DNA of 64,000 nt, taken from positions 1,302,001 through 1,366,000 of the forward strand of contig NZ_AP017295.1 of the NCBI RefSeq assembly GCF_001548375.1, read 5' to 3'. The translations under genes and the position numbers were made by a program. The DNA comes from Nostoc sp. NIES-3756 (GTDB lineage Bacteria; Cyanobacteriota; Cyanobacteriia; Cyanobacteriales; Nostocaceae). Of this stretch, positions 12,728 through 21,330 are shown in pieces; within the stretch, counting starts at the first letter, position 1; every line of letters starts with the position of its first letter. The notes beneath the pieces were generated by a model that ran no database searches, was not told the origin of the DNA, and worked only from the letters and a program-made list of their open reading frames with translations.

Positions 12728-12967
12728 TTAACTCCAAGATTCAAAGATCATTGCAATGGCGAATAAGCAAAATAGCGTAATCGCCATCCGTGCAATCCAC
12801 AGCCAAATATCTGGGGATTGCAGTAGCGCCAGTATGAGGATGACTTTAAAGGTATGTGAGATGACGAAGGCGATCGCTAAACCAACCAGCATCAGCAGGA
12901 AATATTTCAGCCCTTTTCCAGCCCAAACTAAGAGGGGATTTTTCTTGTTGTCATAATTAGATTTCAT
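12728..12967 (-). CDS. small two-helix membrane protein, unknown
   Basis: The frame is open from 13000, but the start at 12967 (MKSNYDNKKNPLLVWAGKG) has a perfect GGAGGAATAGAG leader and is chosen, giving 79 residues. Two hydrophobic segments are visible (FLLMLVGLAIAFVISHTF and a second, IARMAITLFCLFAIAMIF). No family is recognised. It lies just beyond the terminator of the 13156-13542 gene and ahead of the 70-residue gene, suggesting a two-gene unit of small membrane proteins. Confidence 0.6.
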   Translation of the reverse strand: MKSNYDNKKNPLLVWAGKGLKYFLLMLVGLAIAFVISHTFKVILILALLQSPDIWLWIARMAITLFCLFAIAMIFESWS

Positions 12968-12998
12968 CTCTATTCCTCCAGGGAAAACATATCTAAGC

Positions 12999-13034
12999 AA
13001 AAAGCCGGTCAGTGTAAAATTACACCACCGGCTT
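12999..13034 (-). terminator. intrinsic terminator of the 13156-13542 gene
   Basis: AAGCCGGT (13002-13009) pairs perfectly with ACCGGCTT (13027-13034), with an inner TGTAA/TTACA stem. On the minus strand the stem is followed by a T-run (the A-run at 12999-13003). Confidence 0.85.
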
Positions 13035-13155
13035 GTAAACTTCTCATTTATCGAAAGCCAAATGTATCGAAAGTTATGGTTATTTAGTTGTCATCGTCAT
13101 CTCACAAAGCTACCTGTCTTCTCTACCCTAAAGTAGCTATGGAGGGCTGATCCGG

Positions 13156-13542
13156 TTAACTTTTTTTGTTCGCCAACCTCCACGCTATCCACATTTCTAA
13201 AACTTGGTTGTATATCTTGTTGATGTCCTCTACTTCCTGTTGAGTCAAACCGTAGCGGTGACTAATATGTCCACCCAGTTCTACAATAGTTTCGTATTTA
13301 GCCTGCTTGCTACGAGTAATAAATTCTCCATGTCTAGTAGCCGATAAAGTTTCAATCAACAGGAAGTTCATGTGAGAAAACACAGGCGGTAACTCAACTG
13401 TCTGATAGGGTAAATAGATTTTTTGATTTCCTCCGTTTTCTAACTTAGGTATGGATGAGGCTTTGCAGGGTTTATCTTCTATCTTCAATTGCATGGTGAT
13501 AGATTTAGTACCCTTGATGAAGTCTGAGAAGAATTGATCCAT
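13156..13542 (-). CDS. hypothetical protein
   Basis: A 128-residue soluble protein, MDQFFSDFIKGTKSI... . There is no membrane segment; the middle is beta-rich (QKIYLPYQTVELPP) and the C-terminal half looks helical (LTQQEVEDINKIYNQVLEMWIAW). I do not recognise a family. It has a clean downstream terminator, supporting it as an independent gene. Its promoter region is shared with the STAND/WD40 gene that diverges at 13918. Confidence 0.55.
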   Translation of the reverse strand: MDQFFSDFIKGTKSITMQLKIEDKPCKASSIPKLENGGNQKIYLPYQTVELPPVFSHMNFLLIETLSATRHGEFITRSKQAKYETIVELGGHISHRYGLTQQEVEDINKIYNQVLEMWIAWRLANKKS

Positions 13543-13917
13543 ATGCAGATGCTCCGTGAGGTTGACTGTTGATATTTACATGTACCGCCTATCTCACATA
13601 TCTATATTTAGGTATAAGATAAAGATGGGAAAAGCGCAAGTATTTATCAGCATTTTCTTTGGCGCTTTTGTGCAGCAGTCCTATATAATACATATTTATT
13701 ACGTATTTATATATAACAAGGTATAAAAATAATTATTGAATACAGAGAATTAATTTTGGCGAAAATTATTTATGTAAAACTTAGCTAAAATTAACGATTA
13801 AGTTTATGTATTTTCTGCGAAACATGTATATATACCCTTTTACAAATCACTTGGCAGTGCTATAAAGAATATCTCACATAGTGATAAATCAATATATTGT
13901 GTGGAGTTAAGAATGAA
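13543..13917. other. divergent A+T-rich spacer (375 bp)
   Basis: Very A+T-rich region between the hypothetical gene (minus) and the STAND/WD40 gene (plus). It contains many TATATA/TATTTA stretches and a repeated ATCTCACATA (13590s and 13870s). Both promoters should be here, but no -35/-10 pair stands out. Confidence 0.5.
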
Positions 13918-16900
13918 ATGATGAGTGCTGCTGATATGTTCCAGCCTCCAGATGATTTCATCGCCGACGTAGCAAACAAATATGGTGTAACGCCAACAGA
14001 ATTAGACGCTTTAATTTTGGCGTTAAATAATTATTCTGGGGCGGAAATTGCCGATAAACTCAAGATTTCTCAGCCTGCGGTGAGAAAAAGACTAGGTGAA
14101 AGTTACCGCAAACTAGGTATAACAGGTAGTTATAATAAAAAGATTTACGAACTGAGGCAAAAATTGTCTCATCAATATTATGCTGTTCCCAAAAATTATC
14201 CATCTCATCAAGATTGGGGAGAAGCTGTTGATGTAGAGGGATTTCGGGGACGAGAAGAAGAACTATTAGATGTAGAGGAATGGATAAGTGGTAATAACCC
14301 TTGTCGCTTAGTCGCCTTGTTAGGTATGGGGGGAATTGGCAAGACTGTACTAGCAGCGATGGTTGCAAAAAAAGTGCAGCCAAAATTTGATTATTTGATT
14401 TGGCGATCGCTGCGTAATGCTCCACAGTTAGAAGATATTCTCACACAACTTTTGCGATTTTTACCAAATGATAATGAAGATTATTTAACAGATAGTGAAA
14501 ATAACAAAATACTACGGCTGATAGAAATTTTAAGACAGCACCGATGCCTCATCATTTTAGATAATGTGGAATCAATTCTGCGTAGTGGTGAAGGTAAAAC
14601 GCAAGAATGGGCTGGTGAGTATCAACCAGAATATAAAAATTACGGTTACTTATTTAAAAAAGTAGCAGAAGCCGCCCATGATAGTTGTCTGATATTAACT
14701 AGCCGAGAAAAACCCAAAGAAGTAGCAGCTTTAGAAGGTAAAAATTTGCCTGTTAAGGTATTACAGCTTTCTAGTTTGCATTTAGCGGCAGCTAGAGAAA
14801 TACTATCAGATAAGGGTTGTATTTGCACTAATGCTGAATTAGAGAAATTAGTTAACAGGTATTCAGGGAATCCTTTAGCTCTAAAAATAGTTGCTACTAC
14901 AATTTATGATTTATTTAATAACAAAACTCAAGACTTTTTAAACCAAATCGAACAAGAAAGTGCTGTTTACGGCGATATTCGCATTTTATTAGAACAACAA
15001 TTTAATCGTCTGTCTGAGCTAGAAAAACAAGTAATGTACTGGCTGGCGATTAATCGAGATTTTGTTTATTTTTATAAAATTAAGGAAGATTTAACATCAA
15101 CAGAATCGGCTATCAAAATTTTAGAAGTTTTAGAATCTTTACTACGACGTTCTTTAATAGAGAAGAAAGCAGATGCCAGCAAATTTGGCTTGCAATCTGT
15201 GGTAATGGAATATGTAAATGAACAGATAATTGAACAAGCGTCAGAGGAAATCAGCCAGAATAATAAGCTTGATTTTATTAATACCTATCCTTTGATGAAA
15301 GCGCGATCGCGCGATGAAATTCGGCAAACACAAGAAAGATTGATTTTAGAACCAGTCAAGCAGAAACTACTCAATATTTTTGGTAATCAGCTAGAAATTC
15401 ATCTAGTGCAAATGCTCAAAAGGTTACAAAAAGAACCTCTGCCTAAAAAGGGTTATGCTGCTGGAAATTTAATTAATCTTTTACGTCAATTACAGATTAA
15501 TCATTTCCCCCATGATACTTCAGTTGATTTAAGTGGACGTGATTTTTCTGGTTTAAATATTTGGCAAGCTTACTTCCAAGATGTGAAGCTACGGGAAACT
15601 ATTTTCACCAATTCTGACCTTAGTAGTTCTCTATTTAAAGAAACCATGTCTAGTGTAGTATCAGTCAGATTCAGCCCTGATGGTCGATACTTCGCTACGG
15701 GTTTAATGAATGGGGAAATTCGTCTGTGGCAAACTGCTGATAATAAGCAACTATGTATTTATAAAGGTCATACAGCTTGGGTATGGGCATTCGCCTTCAG
15801 TCCAGATAATAAAATCTTAGCTAGTGGTAGCGCAGACTACACAATCAGACTGTGGGATGTGGAAACAGGAGAGTGTTTAGAAACTCTTAAAGGTCACACC
15901 AATAAAGTTTATTCCGTCGCCTTTAGTCCCGATGGCAAAATTTTAGCGAGTGCTGGTGAAGACGAAACCATTAAGCTGTGGGATATGACAACAAGAACTT
16001 GTCAAAATACCCTTGTTGGTCATGAAGACTGGGTGTGGTCAGTAACTTTCCAACCATTTACAGCTGATGATAAATCTTTACTACTCGTTAGTAGTGGCGC
16101 TGATAGTAACATCAAACTCTGGGATATATCGACTGGTAAATGCTGGAAAACGTTACAAGGTCACACCCAAGAAGTTTATTCTGTCCACTTTAGCCCCGAT
16201 GGAAAAACCCTAGCTAGTAGTAGCGAAGATAGCACTATTAAACTTTGGGATTTGAAAACAGGTAAATGCCAGCAAACTTTATTGGGACATAACAAAAAAA
16301 TCTATTCTGTCCGCTTTAGTCCTGATGGAAAAACCTTGGCTAGCTGTGGCGAAGATAGAACAATTAGGCTTTGGGATACTGCACAGGGTGAATGTCTTCA
16401 CATCCTCAAAGGACATTCTAGCCAAGTTTGGGCGATCGCATTTAGTCCTGACGGACGCACACTAGTTAGCTGTAGCGACGACCAAACAGCCAGACTTTGG
16501 GATGTCGCCACTGGTAAACCCTTGAACATCCTCCAAGGTTATACCCGTGGTGTCTATTCGGTTGCATTTAGTCCAGATAGCCGCATTCTTGCTAGTGGTC
16601 GAGATGACCACACTATTGTGCTATGGGACTTAAGCAAGAAAACAGACAACTGTTACCCTGTGCGCGGACATCAAGGACGTATTCGGTCTGTTGCCTTTCA
16701 TCCTGATGGACAAATACTAGCCAGTGGTAGCGCAGACAACACCATCAAGCTTTGGCATATTACAGACATTCGCCGTAGTAAACTTATTCGCACCTTGCCA
16801 GGACACAGCAATTGGGTGTGGACGGTGGTATTTAGCCCTGATAAAAACACCCTCGCCAGCAGTAGCGAAGACCGCACTATCCGAGTGTGGGACATTACTA

Positions 16901-17535
16901 CAGGTGAATGTCTCCAAAAGCTGAGAGGGCATAGTCATTGGGTGTGGACAGTCGCCTTTAGCCCTGATGGGCGTACCCTAGCTAGTGGTAGCGCGGAAAG
17001 TGAAATTAGGATCTGGGATGTTGCTAGTGGCGAATGTCTACAAATCTTGACAGAACATCAGGACATGATTTGGTCTGTAGCATTTAGTCCTGATGGGCAA
17101 TATTTGGCTAGTGCTAGCGAAGACAAAACTATTAAGTTATGGAAGCTTGACACATTTACCTGTGTTCATACCCTAACAGAACATAGTCAACAGGTTCACT
17201 CAGTCGCCTTTAGCCCCAACGGGCAATTGTTAGCTAGTGGTAGCGCCGATACTACCGTGAAATTATGGGAAGTCAGCACAGGTGAATGTATTGATACCCT
17301 CCAACATCGACACACGGCCGCCATCCGCACTGTAGCATTTAGTCGTGATGGCAAGTTACTAGCTAGTGGTAGCGAAGATGAAATGGTTCAACTGTGGGAT
17401 ATGCAAAATCGTAGCCGATTGCGATCGCTAAAATCTCCCCGCTTGTATGAAGATATGGACATCACAGATATCAAAGGTGTCACCGATGCTGAGAAAGCCT
17501 CATTAAAAATGTTGGGTGCAGTAGAAAAAACTTAA
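13918..17535 (+). CDS. STAND NTPase with N-terminal HTH, NB-ARC and 14 WD40 repeats
   Basis: A signal-transducing STAND protein of 1205 residues. Domain order: a helix-turn-helix at about 40-70 (LNNYSGAEIADKLKISQPAVRKRLG); an NB-ARC ATPase with P-loop GMGGIGKT at about 136-143, Walker B CLIILDNVES, an LTSRE sensor and the GNPLAL motif; a winged-helix/arm region; a short pentapeptide-like linker (SGLNIWQAYFQ); then 14 WD40 repeats from about 576 to 1175, enough for two seven-bladed propellers. The ATG at 13918 has GGAG upstream; an in-frame TTG at 13897 is less likely. Such proteins sense a ligand through the propeller; function and ligand are unknown. Defence or regulation are both possible. 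Confidence 0.9.
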   Translation: MMSAADMFQPPDDFIADVANKYGVTPTELDALILALNNYSGAEIADKLKISQPAVRKRLGESYRKLGITGSYNKKIYELRQKLSHQYYAVPKNYPSHQDWGEAVDVEGFRGREEELLDVEEWISGNNPCRLVALLGMGGIGKTVLAAMVAKKVQPKFDYLIWRSLRNAPQLEDILTQLLRFLPNDNEDYLTDSENNKILRLIEILRQHRCLIILDNVESILRSGEGKTQEWAGEYQPEYKNYGYLFKKVAEAAHDSCLILTSREKPKEVAALEGKNLPVKVLQLSSLHLAAAREILSDKGCICTNAELEKLVNRYSGNPLALKIVATTIYDLFNNKTQDFLNQIEQESAVYGDIRILLEQQFNRLSELEKQVMYWLAINRDFVYFYKIKEDLTSTESAIKILEVLESLLRRSLIEKKADASKFGLQSVVMEYVNEQIIEQASEEISQNNKLDFINTYPLMKARSRDEIRQTQERLILEPVKQKLLNIFGNQLEIHLVQMLKRLQKEPLPKKGYAAGNLINLLRQLQINHFPHDTSVDLSGRDFSGLNIWQAYFQDVKLRETIFTNSDLSSSLFKETMSSVVSVRFSPDGRYFATGLMNGEIRLWQTADNKQLCIYKGHTAWVWAFAFSPDNKILASGSADYTIRLWDVETGECLETLKGHTNKVYSVAFSPDGKILASAGEDETIKLWDMTTRTCQNTLVGHEDWVWSVTFQPFTADDKSLLLVSSGADSNIKLWDISTGKCWKTLQGHTQEVYSVHFSPDGKTLASSSEDSTIKLWDLKTGKCQQTLLGHNKKIYSVRFSPDGKTLASCGEDRTIRLWDTAQGECLHILKGHSSQVWAIAFSPDGRTLVSCSDDQTARLWDVATGKPLNILQGYTRGVYSVAFSPDSRILASGRDDHTIVLWDLSKKTDNCYPVRGHQGRIRSVAFHPDGQILASGSADNTIKLWHITDIRRSKLIRTLPGHSNWVWTVVFSPDKNTLASSSEDRTIRVWDITTGECLQKLRGHSHWVWTVAFSPDGRTLASGSAESEIRIWDVASGECLQILTEHQDMIWSVAFSPDGQYLASASEDKTIKLWKLDTFTCVHTLTEHSQQVHSVAFSPNGQLLASGSADTTVKLWEVSTGECIDTLQHRHTAAIRTVAFSRDGKLLASGSEDEMVQLWDMQNRSRLRSLKSPRLYEDMDITDIKGVTDAEKASLKMLGAVEKT

Positions 17536-17742
17536 GTTGCTGAAAAACCATCTTCTCGTTCTATTTAAAAACTGGGAGATGATTTTTTATACATGAATCA
17601 AGAATTTACAGCTTTTAAATAGTTCTATAGATATATGAGTATAAATAAATATTTATGGTTATCTATTCAATGGTGAATTTATAGTTTTCTCATTCATTTA
17701 ATACAGCAGTGCATCACCACCTATAAAAATTATCAAGGGTAG

Positions 17743-19521
17743 GTGGAACAAGTGGTTTTAAATTTTCCTTATCAACAAAACAAATTTATTCAATTATTTG
17801 GCTTTGTGCAAAGTATGGTAGATACGCAAAAACTTTTTTCACTACCATTATCATTAAAAAAAGCTTTGACAGACAATTATTATTCTATCAAAATAATTCT
17901 CATTGGAGAATATATTAAACATAGAACCTTTAACGGAGCCAATAAAGCTTTACCTGTATTAGCTTCTAGTTTAGTGAATGCTGGGTTTAATCAAGTTGTG
18001 CAACTAGACTTAGAACGTGATGATTTGTCTATTGATAATGTTCTACTTGAAGTTAAAAATGCTGATTTAATTATTTTTGCAGGTTGTTTAACTACCCAAT
18101 GGCAAGAAATTGACAAACATAGCAAAAAAATATTTGCCACATTGATGGAATGTGGTAGACAAAATGTACCCATTTTAGTAGGTGGCTATGCTACGAAAAG
18201 CGTTGAAGATATTGCCAATATTACCCCTTGGATAACAGCATTTTGCGACGGTGAGGGTGAAAATTCAATTGTAGAAATTGCCCATGCAGTTGCCAAAGGG
18301 AATTTTCGGCAAAACATGAAACACTTGCCCGGATTGTGTTTCATTAATAGCTATCAAGAATTTTATCGCGTAACTTCTGAAAACAGGCTGACTCAATTCC
18401 ATCGTTCCACCGCATCTAGAGTTACTAATTTTGATGAAATAGATCAGAACTTTGGGTTAAGACATATTCCTAAAGTCCATAATATGGATATCTTTAAAAC
18501 GAAAGATGGTAGGCAATTAAAAACAGCCCAAATTTTTACCCAAAGAGGTTGTCCTTGGGGATGTGGTTTTTGTAATAAAAGCCAAGAAAATAATCACGTT
18601 GTCAGACTAAGTGAAGCTTCATTACGTCGGCAATTGCGACAATTAAAACAGCGCGGATATGAAGCAATATATCTTGATGTTGATACTTTTACAGCCCACC
18701 CAACATTAGCCAAACGAGAAGCGGAAATTATTCAGCAGGAGGGCTTTGTTTGGGGTTCCAATACAAGAATAGACAAGATTGATTACGAACAGATGTGCTA
18801 TCTAGTCAAGCATAACTGTGTGTATATGTTTTTTGGGGTTGAGCATACTTTACCAGAAGTTTCACTAGCAAATCATAAATTTAATGGCTCTGTAATAAGT
18901 CAAATTAAGCAAGCATTTGATTATCCGGCGAAAATTAAGCAAGTATTTCAAGACATGAATAAAGCTGGATTACCCAGCAGCTACTTTTTGATTTTAGGGC
19001 TACCAAAAGCTAAGTTAAGTGCCGATAAAACAGAAATTATAGGCTACGAACCAACAACATTAGAAGATGATTTAAGTGCAATTCACTTTGGTTTAGAAGC
19101 ATGTAACCCTGATTTTCTCAACTTTAATATTCTACGATTTATGCCTGGGAGTTTTGCAGCAGATACACCCGGTAACTGTAGTTATACTTGTGTGCGTCCT
19201 TCAGGAGAAAAACCAATCACGGCGGGATATTTCTTAGAACGTGCTGTCAAACACTACGGCTATCCCCAGTCGCCAACACATGGAATTTACAGACTGTGTG
19301 AGTCTGTAGGTAGGTATCAGCCTATAACCACAGCTATAAATCCTCAACGGGTTTACGCTACGATTTGCTACGCCATGCAGCTAATTAACGCCAAAATTGA
19401 TGCAGGTGGTAAAGCGACTAAGCTATTTATTGACAGAGATTTACTGGCTTTAGGTTTGGTTAGTCGGGATGAAAAAGGGAGATATGCGATCGCACCCTTA
19501 GAAGATTTTGCCAAAATTTAA
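17743..19521 (+). CDS. B12-binding-domain radical SAM protein
   Basis: A 592-residue protein with a cobalamin-binding-like Rossmann region at about 45-190 (IKIILIGEYIKHRTFNGANKAL...; LIIFAGCLTTQW; VPILVGGYATKS). A radical SAM core follows, with the 4Fe-4S cysteines Cys270, Cys274 and Cys277 (QRGCPWGCGFCNKS). The region at 280-480 fits the partial TIM barrel (AIYLDVDTFTAHP, YMFFGVEHTLPEV, YFLILGLPKAK). The start is a GTG at 17743 after AAGGGTAG; GTG 17752 or ATG 17815 are alternatives. No known product can be assigned. It follows the STAND gene by 207 bases on the same strand. Confidence 0.82.
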   Translation: MEQVVLNFPYQQNKFIQLFGFVQSMVDTQKLFSLPLSLKKALTDNYYSIKIILIGEYIKHRTFNGANKALPVLASSLVNAGFNQVVQLDLERDDLSIDNVLLEVKNADLIIFAGCLTTQWQEIDKHSKKIFATLMECGRQNVPILVGGYATKSVEDIANITPWITAFCDGEGENSIVEIAHAVAKGNFRQNMKHLPGLCFINSYQEFYRVTSENRLTQFHRSTASRVTNFDEIDQNFGLRHIPKVHNMDIFKTKDGRQLKTAQIFTQRGCPWGCGFCNKSQENNHVVRLSEASLRRQLRQLKQRGYEAIYLDVDTFTAHPTLAKREAEIIQQEGFVWGSNTRIDKIDYEQMCYLVKHNCVYMFFGVEHTLPEVSLANHKFNGSVISQIKQAFDYPAKIKQVFQDMNKAGLPSSYFLILGLPKAKLSADKTEIIGYEPTTLEDDLSAIHFGLEACNPDFLNFNILRFMPGSFAADTPGNCSYTCVRPSGEKPITAGYFLERAVKHYGYPQSPTHGIYRLCESVGRYQPITTAINPQRVYATICYAMQLINAKIDAGGKATKLFIDRDLLALGLVSRDEKGRYAIAPLEDFAKI

Positions 19522-19678
19522 CTCAAAAAAGTCACGAAATCCTGAATAGATATTCCCTAAATCAAGGTTTTAAGCCAAAATCTAGCGTCAACATTCCCTA
19601 AGTCACTTGTCAATGAGTACATATTTCATGTACGCATTAATATAGTAAACATAAACTTTTGTGAAGCGAGGACTACGA

Positions 19679-21157
19679 ATGTACATTGTACAGATTGCCT
19701 CGGAATGCGCCCCAGTAATCAAGGCAGGGGGTTTAGGGGATGTCGTTTACGGGCTAAGTAGGGAGTTAGAGATTCGGGGTAACTGCGTCGAGCTAATTTT
19801 GCCCAAGTATGATTGTATGCGCTACGACCATATTTGGGGACTGCATGAGGCTTACTTAAACCTGTGGGTTCCCTGGTTTGGTGCAGCAATTCATTGTTCT
19901 GTGTACTGCGGCTGGGTACATGGACGGGTGTGTTTCTTCATCGAACCCCATTCTGAAGATAATTTCTTTAATCGCGGCTGCTACTACGGTTGTGATGACG
20001 ATGATATGCGCTTTGCCTTCTTCAGCAAAGCCGCTTTAGAATTTCTCCACCAAAGCAATAAGCGCCCTGATATTATCCACTGTCATGACTGGCAAACAGG
20101 CTTAGTTCCTGTGATGCTATACGAAATTTACAAGTATCATGGCATGGGTACGCAACGGGTATGCTACACTATCCACAACTTTAAGCATCAAGGTATTGGT
20201 GGTGTAAAAACTCTCTGGGCGACAGGCTTAAATAGACCAGAATACTACTTCCAAGACGATAAACTCAAAGATAACTTTAACCCCTTCGCTATCAACTACA
20301 TGAAAGGGGGAATTGTTTACTCCAATGCAGTGACGACAGTTTCACCCAACCACGCCTTAGAAGCCCAGTATACAGATGTTGGCAGTGGTTTAGGTCATAC
20401 TCTGTATCTGCACAAAGAAAAATTTACAGGGGTTCTCAACGGTATCGATTACGACTTTTGGAATCCAGAAGTTGACCGTTACATTCCCCACAACTACAGT
20501 CAAGACGATTTTGAACAAAAACAATATAACAAAAAAGCTTTACGCGAACGTTTATCGCTGCAAGCTTCTGATAAACCAATTATTGCTTACATTGGACGTT
20601 TAGATGCTCAAAAAGGTGTTCACCTTGTCCATCACGCCATTTATCATGCTTTAAATAAAGGCGCACAATTTGTATTACTTGGTTCCGCTACAGAAGCTGG
20701 AATTAATGCTCATTTCCACCATGAAAAAGGATTTTTACATACCAATCGAGATGTACATTTAGAACTGGGATTTAATGAAGAATTATCCCACCTAATTTAT
20801 GCCGGGGCAGATATGATTATTGTTCCCAGCAATTATGAACCCTGTGGTTTAACTCAAATAATTGGTTTGAAATACGGTACTGTTCCCGTTGTGCGCGGTG
20901 TCGGTGGGCTGGTAAATACAGTATTTGACCGAGATTACGATGAGAATCTACCACCAGAAAAACGTAATGGTTACGTATTCTATGAATCGGATAAACCCGC
21001 TTTAGAATCTGCTATGGATCGGGCAATTGATTTATGGTACAAGTCTCCCCAAGAGTTCCAACAATTGGCGATTCAAGGGATGAACTATGACTATTCATGG
21101 AATCATCCAGGCGCAGAATATCTAGAGATTTACGATTGGATCAAATACAAGTGGTAG
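19679..21157 (+). CDS. glgA: glycogen synthase (ADP-glucose type)
   Basis: Elongates alpha-1,4-glucan from ADP-glucose. The N-terminus carries the ADP-glucose-binding KAGGLGDVV, with HCHDWQTGLVP and the C-terminal GT5 catalytic block (IVPSNYEPCGLTQIIGLKYGTVPVVRGVGGLVNTV). It has 492 residues from ATG 19679, which follows GCGAGGACTACGA; the upstream in-frame GTG at 19661 is less likely. Nostocales have more than one glycogen synthase and this short form is one of them; I cannot tell which paralogue it is. Confidence 0.95.
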   Translation: MYIVQIASECAPVIKAGGLGDVVYGLSRELEIRGNCVELILPKYDCMRYDHIWGLHEAYLNLWVPWFGAAIHCSVYCGWVHGRVCFFIEPHSEDNFFNRGCYYGCDDDDMRFAFFSKAALEFLHQSNKRPDIIHCHDWQTGLVPVMLYEIYKYHGMGTQRVCYTIHNFKHQGIGGVKTLWATGLNRPEYYFQDDKLKDNFNPFAINYMKGGIVYSNAVTTVSPNHALEAQYTDVGSGLGHTLYLHKEKFTGVLNGIDYDFWNPEVDRYIPHNYSQDDFEQKQYNKKALRERLSLQASDKPIIAYIGRLDAQKGVHLVHHAIYHALNKGAQFVLLGSATEAGINAHFHHEKGFLHTNRDVHLELGFNEELSHLIYAGADMIIVPSNYEPCGLTQIIGLKYGTVPVVRGVGGLVNTVFDRDYDENLPPEKRNGYVFYESDKPALESAMDRAIDLWYKSPQEFQQLAIQGMNYDYSWNHPGAEYLEIYDWIKYKW

Positions 21158-21180
21158 AAGAATAATTCGTAATTGATAAT

Positions 21181-21329
21181 GGGCTACGCCCCGCTTCTCT
21201 ACGAGACGCTACGCGAACGCTAACGTAATTCGTAATTAAGTGTATGAAAATATTTCATGCTGATGAAGAAGGAATAAATTAAATTCTGCTCAAAATTACG
21301 AATTACGAATTACGAACTACGAATTAGTA
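21181..21329. repeat. palindromic repeat plus TTACGAA heptamers
   Basis: Between the convergent glgA and menF genes. 21181-21222 is a palindromic repeat block (GGGCTACGCCCC ... GAGACGCTACGCGAACGC). 21295-21329 is five heptamers (ATTACGA x3, ACTACGA, ATTAGTA). The inverse heptamer ATTCGTA appears between the two. Confidence 0.85.
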
Positions 21330-21330
21330 A

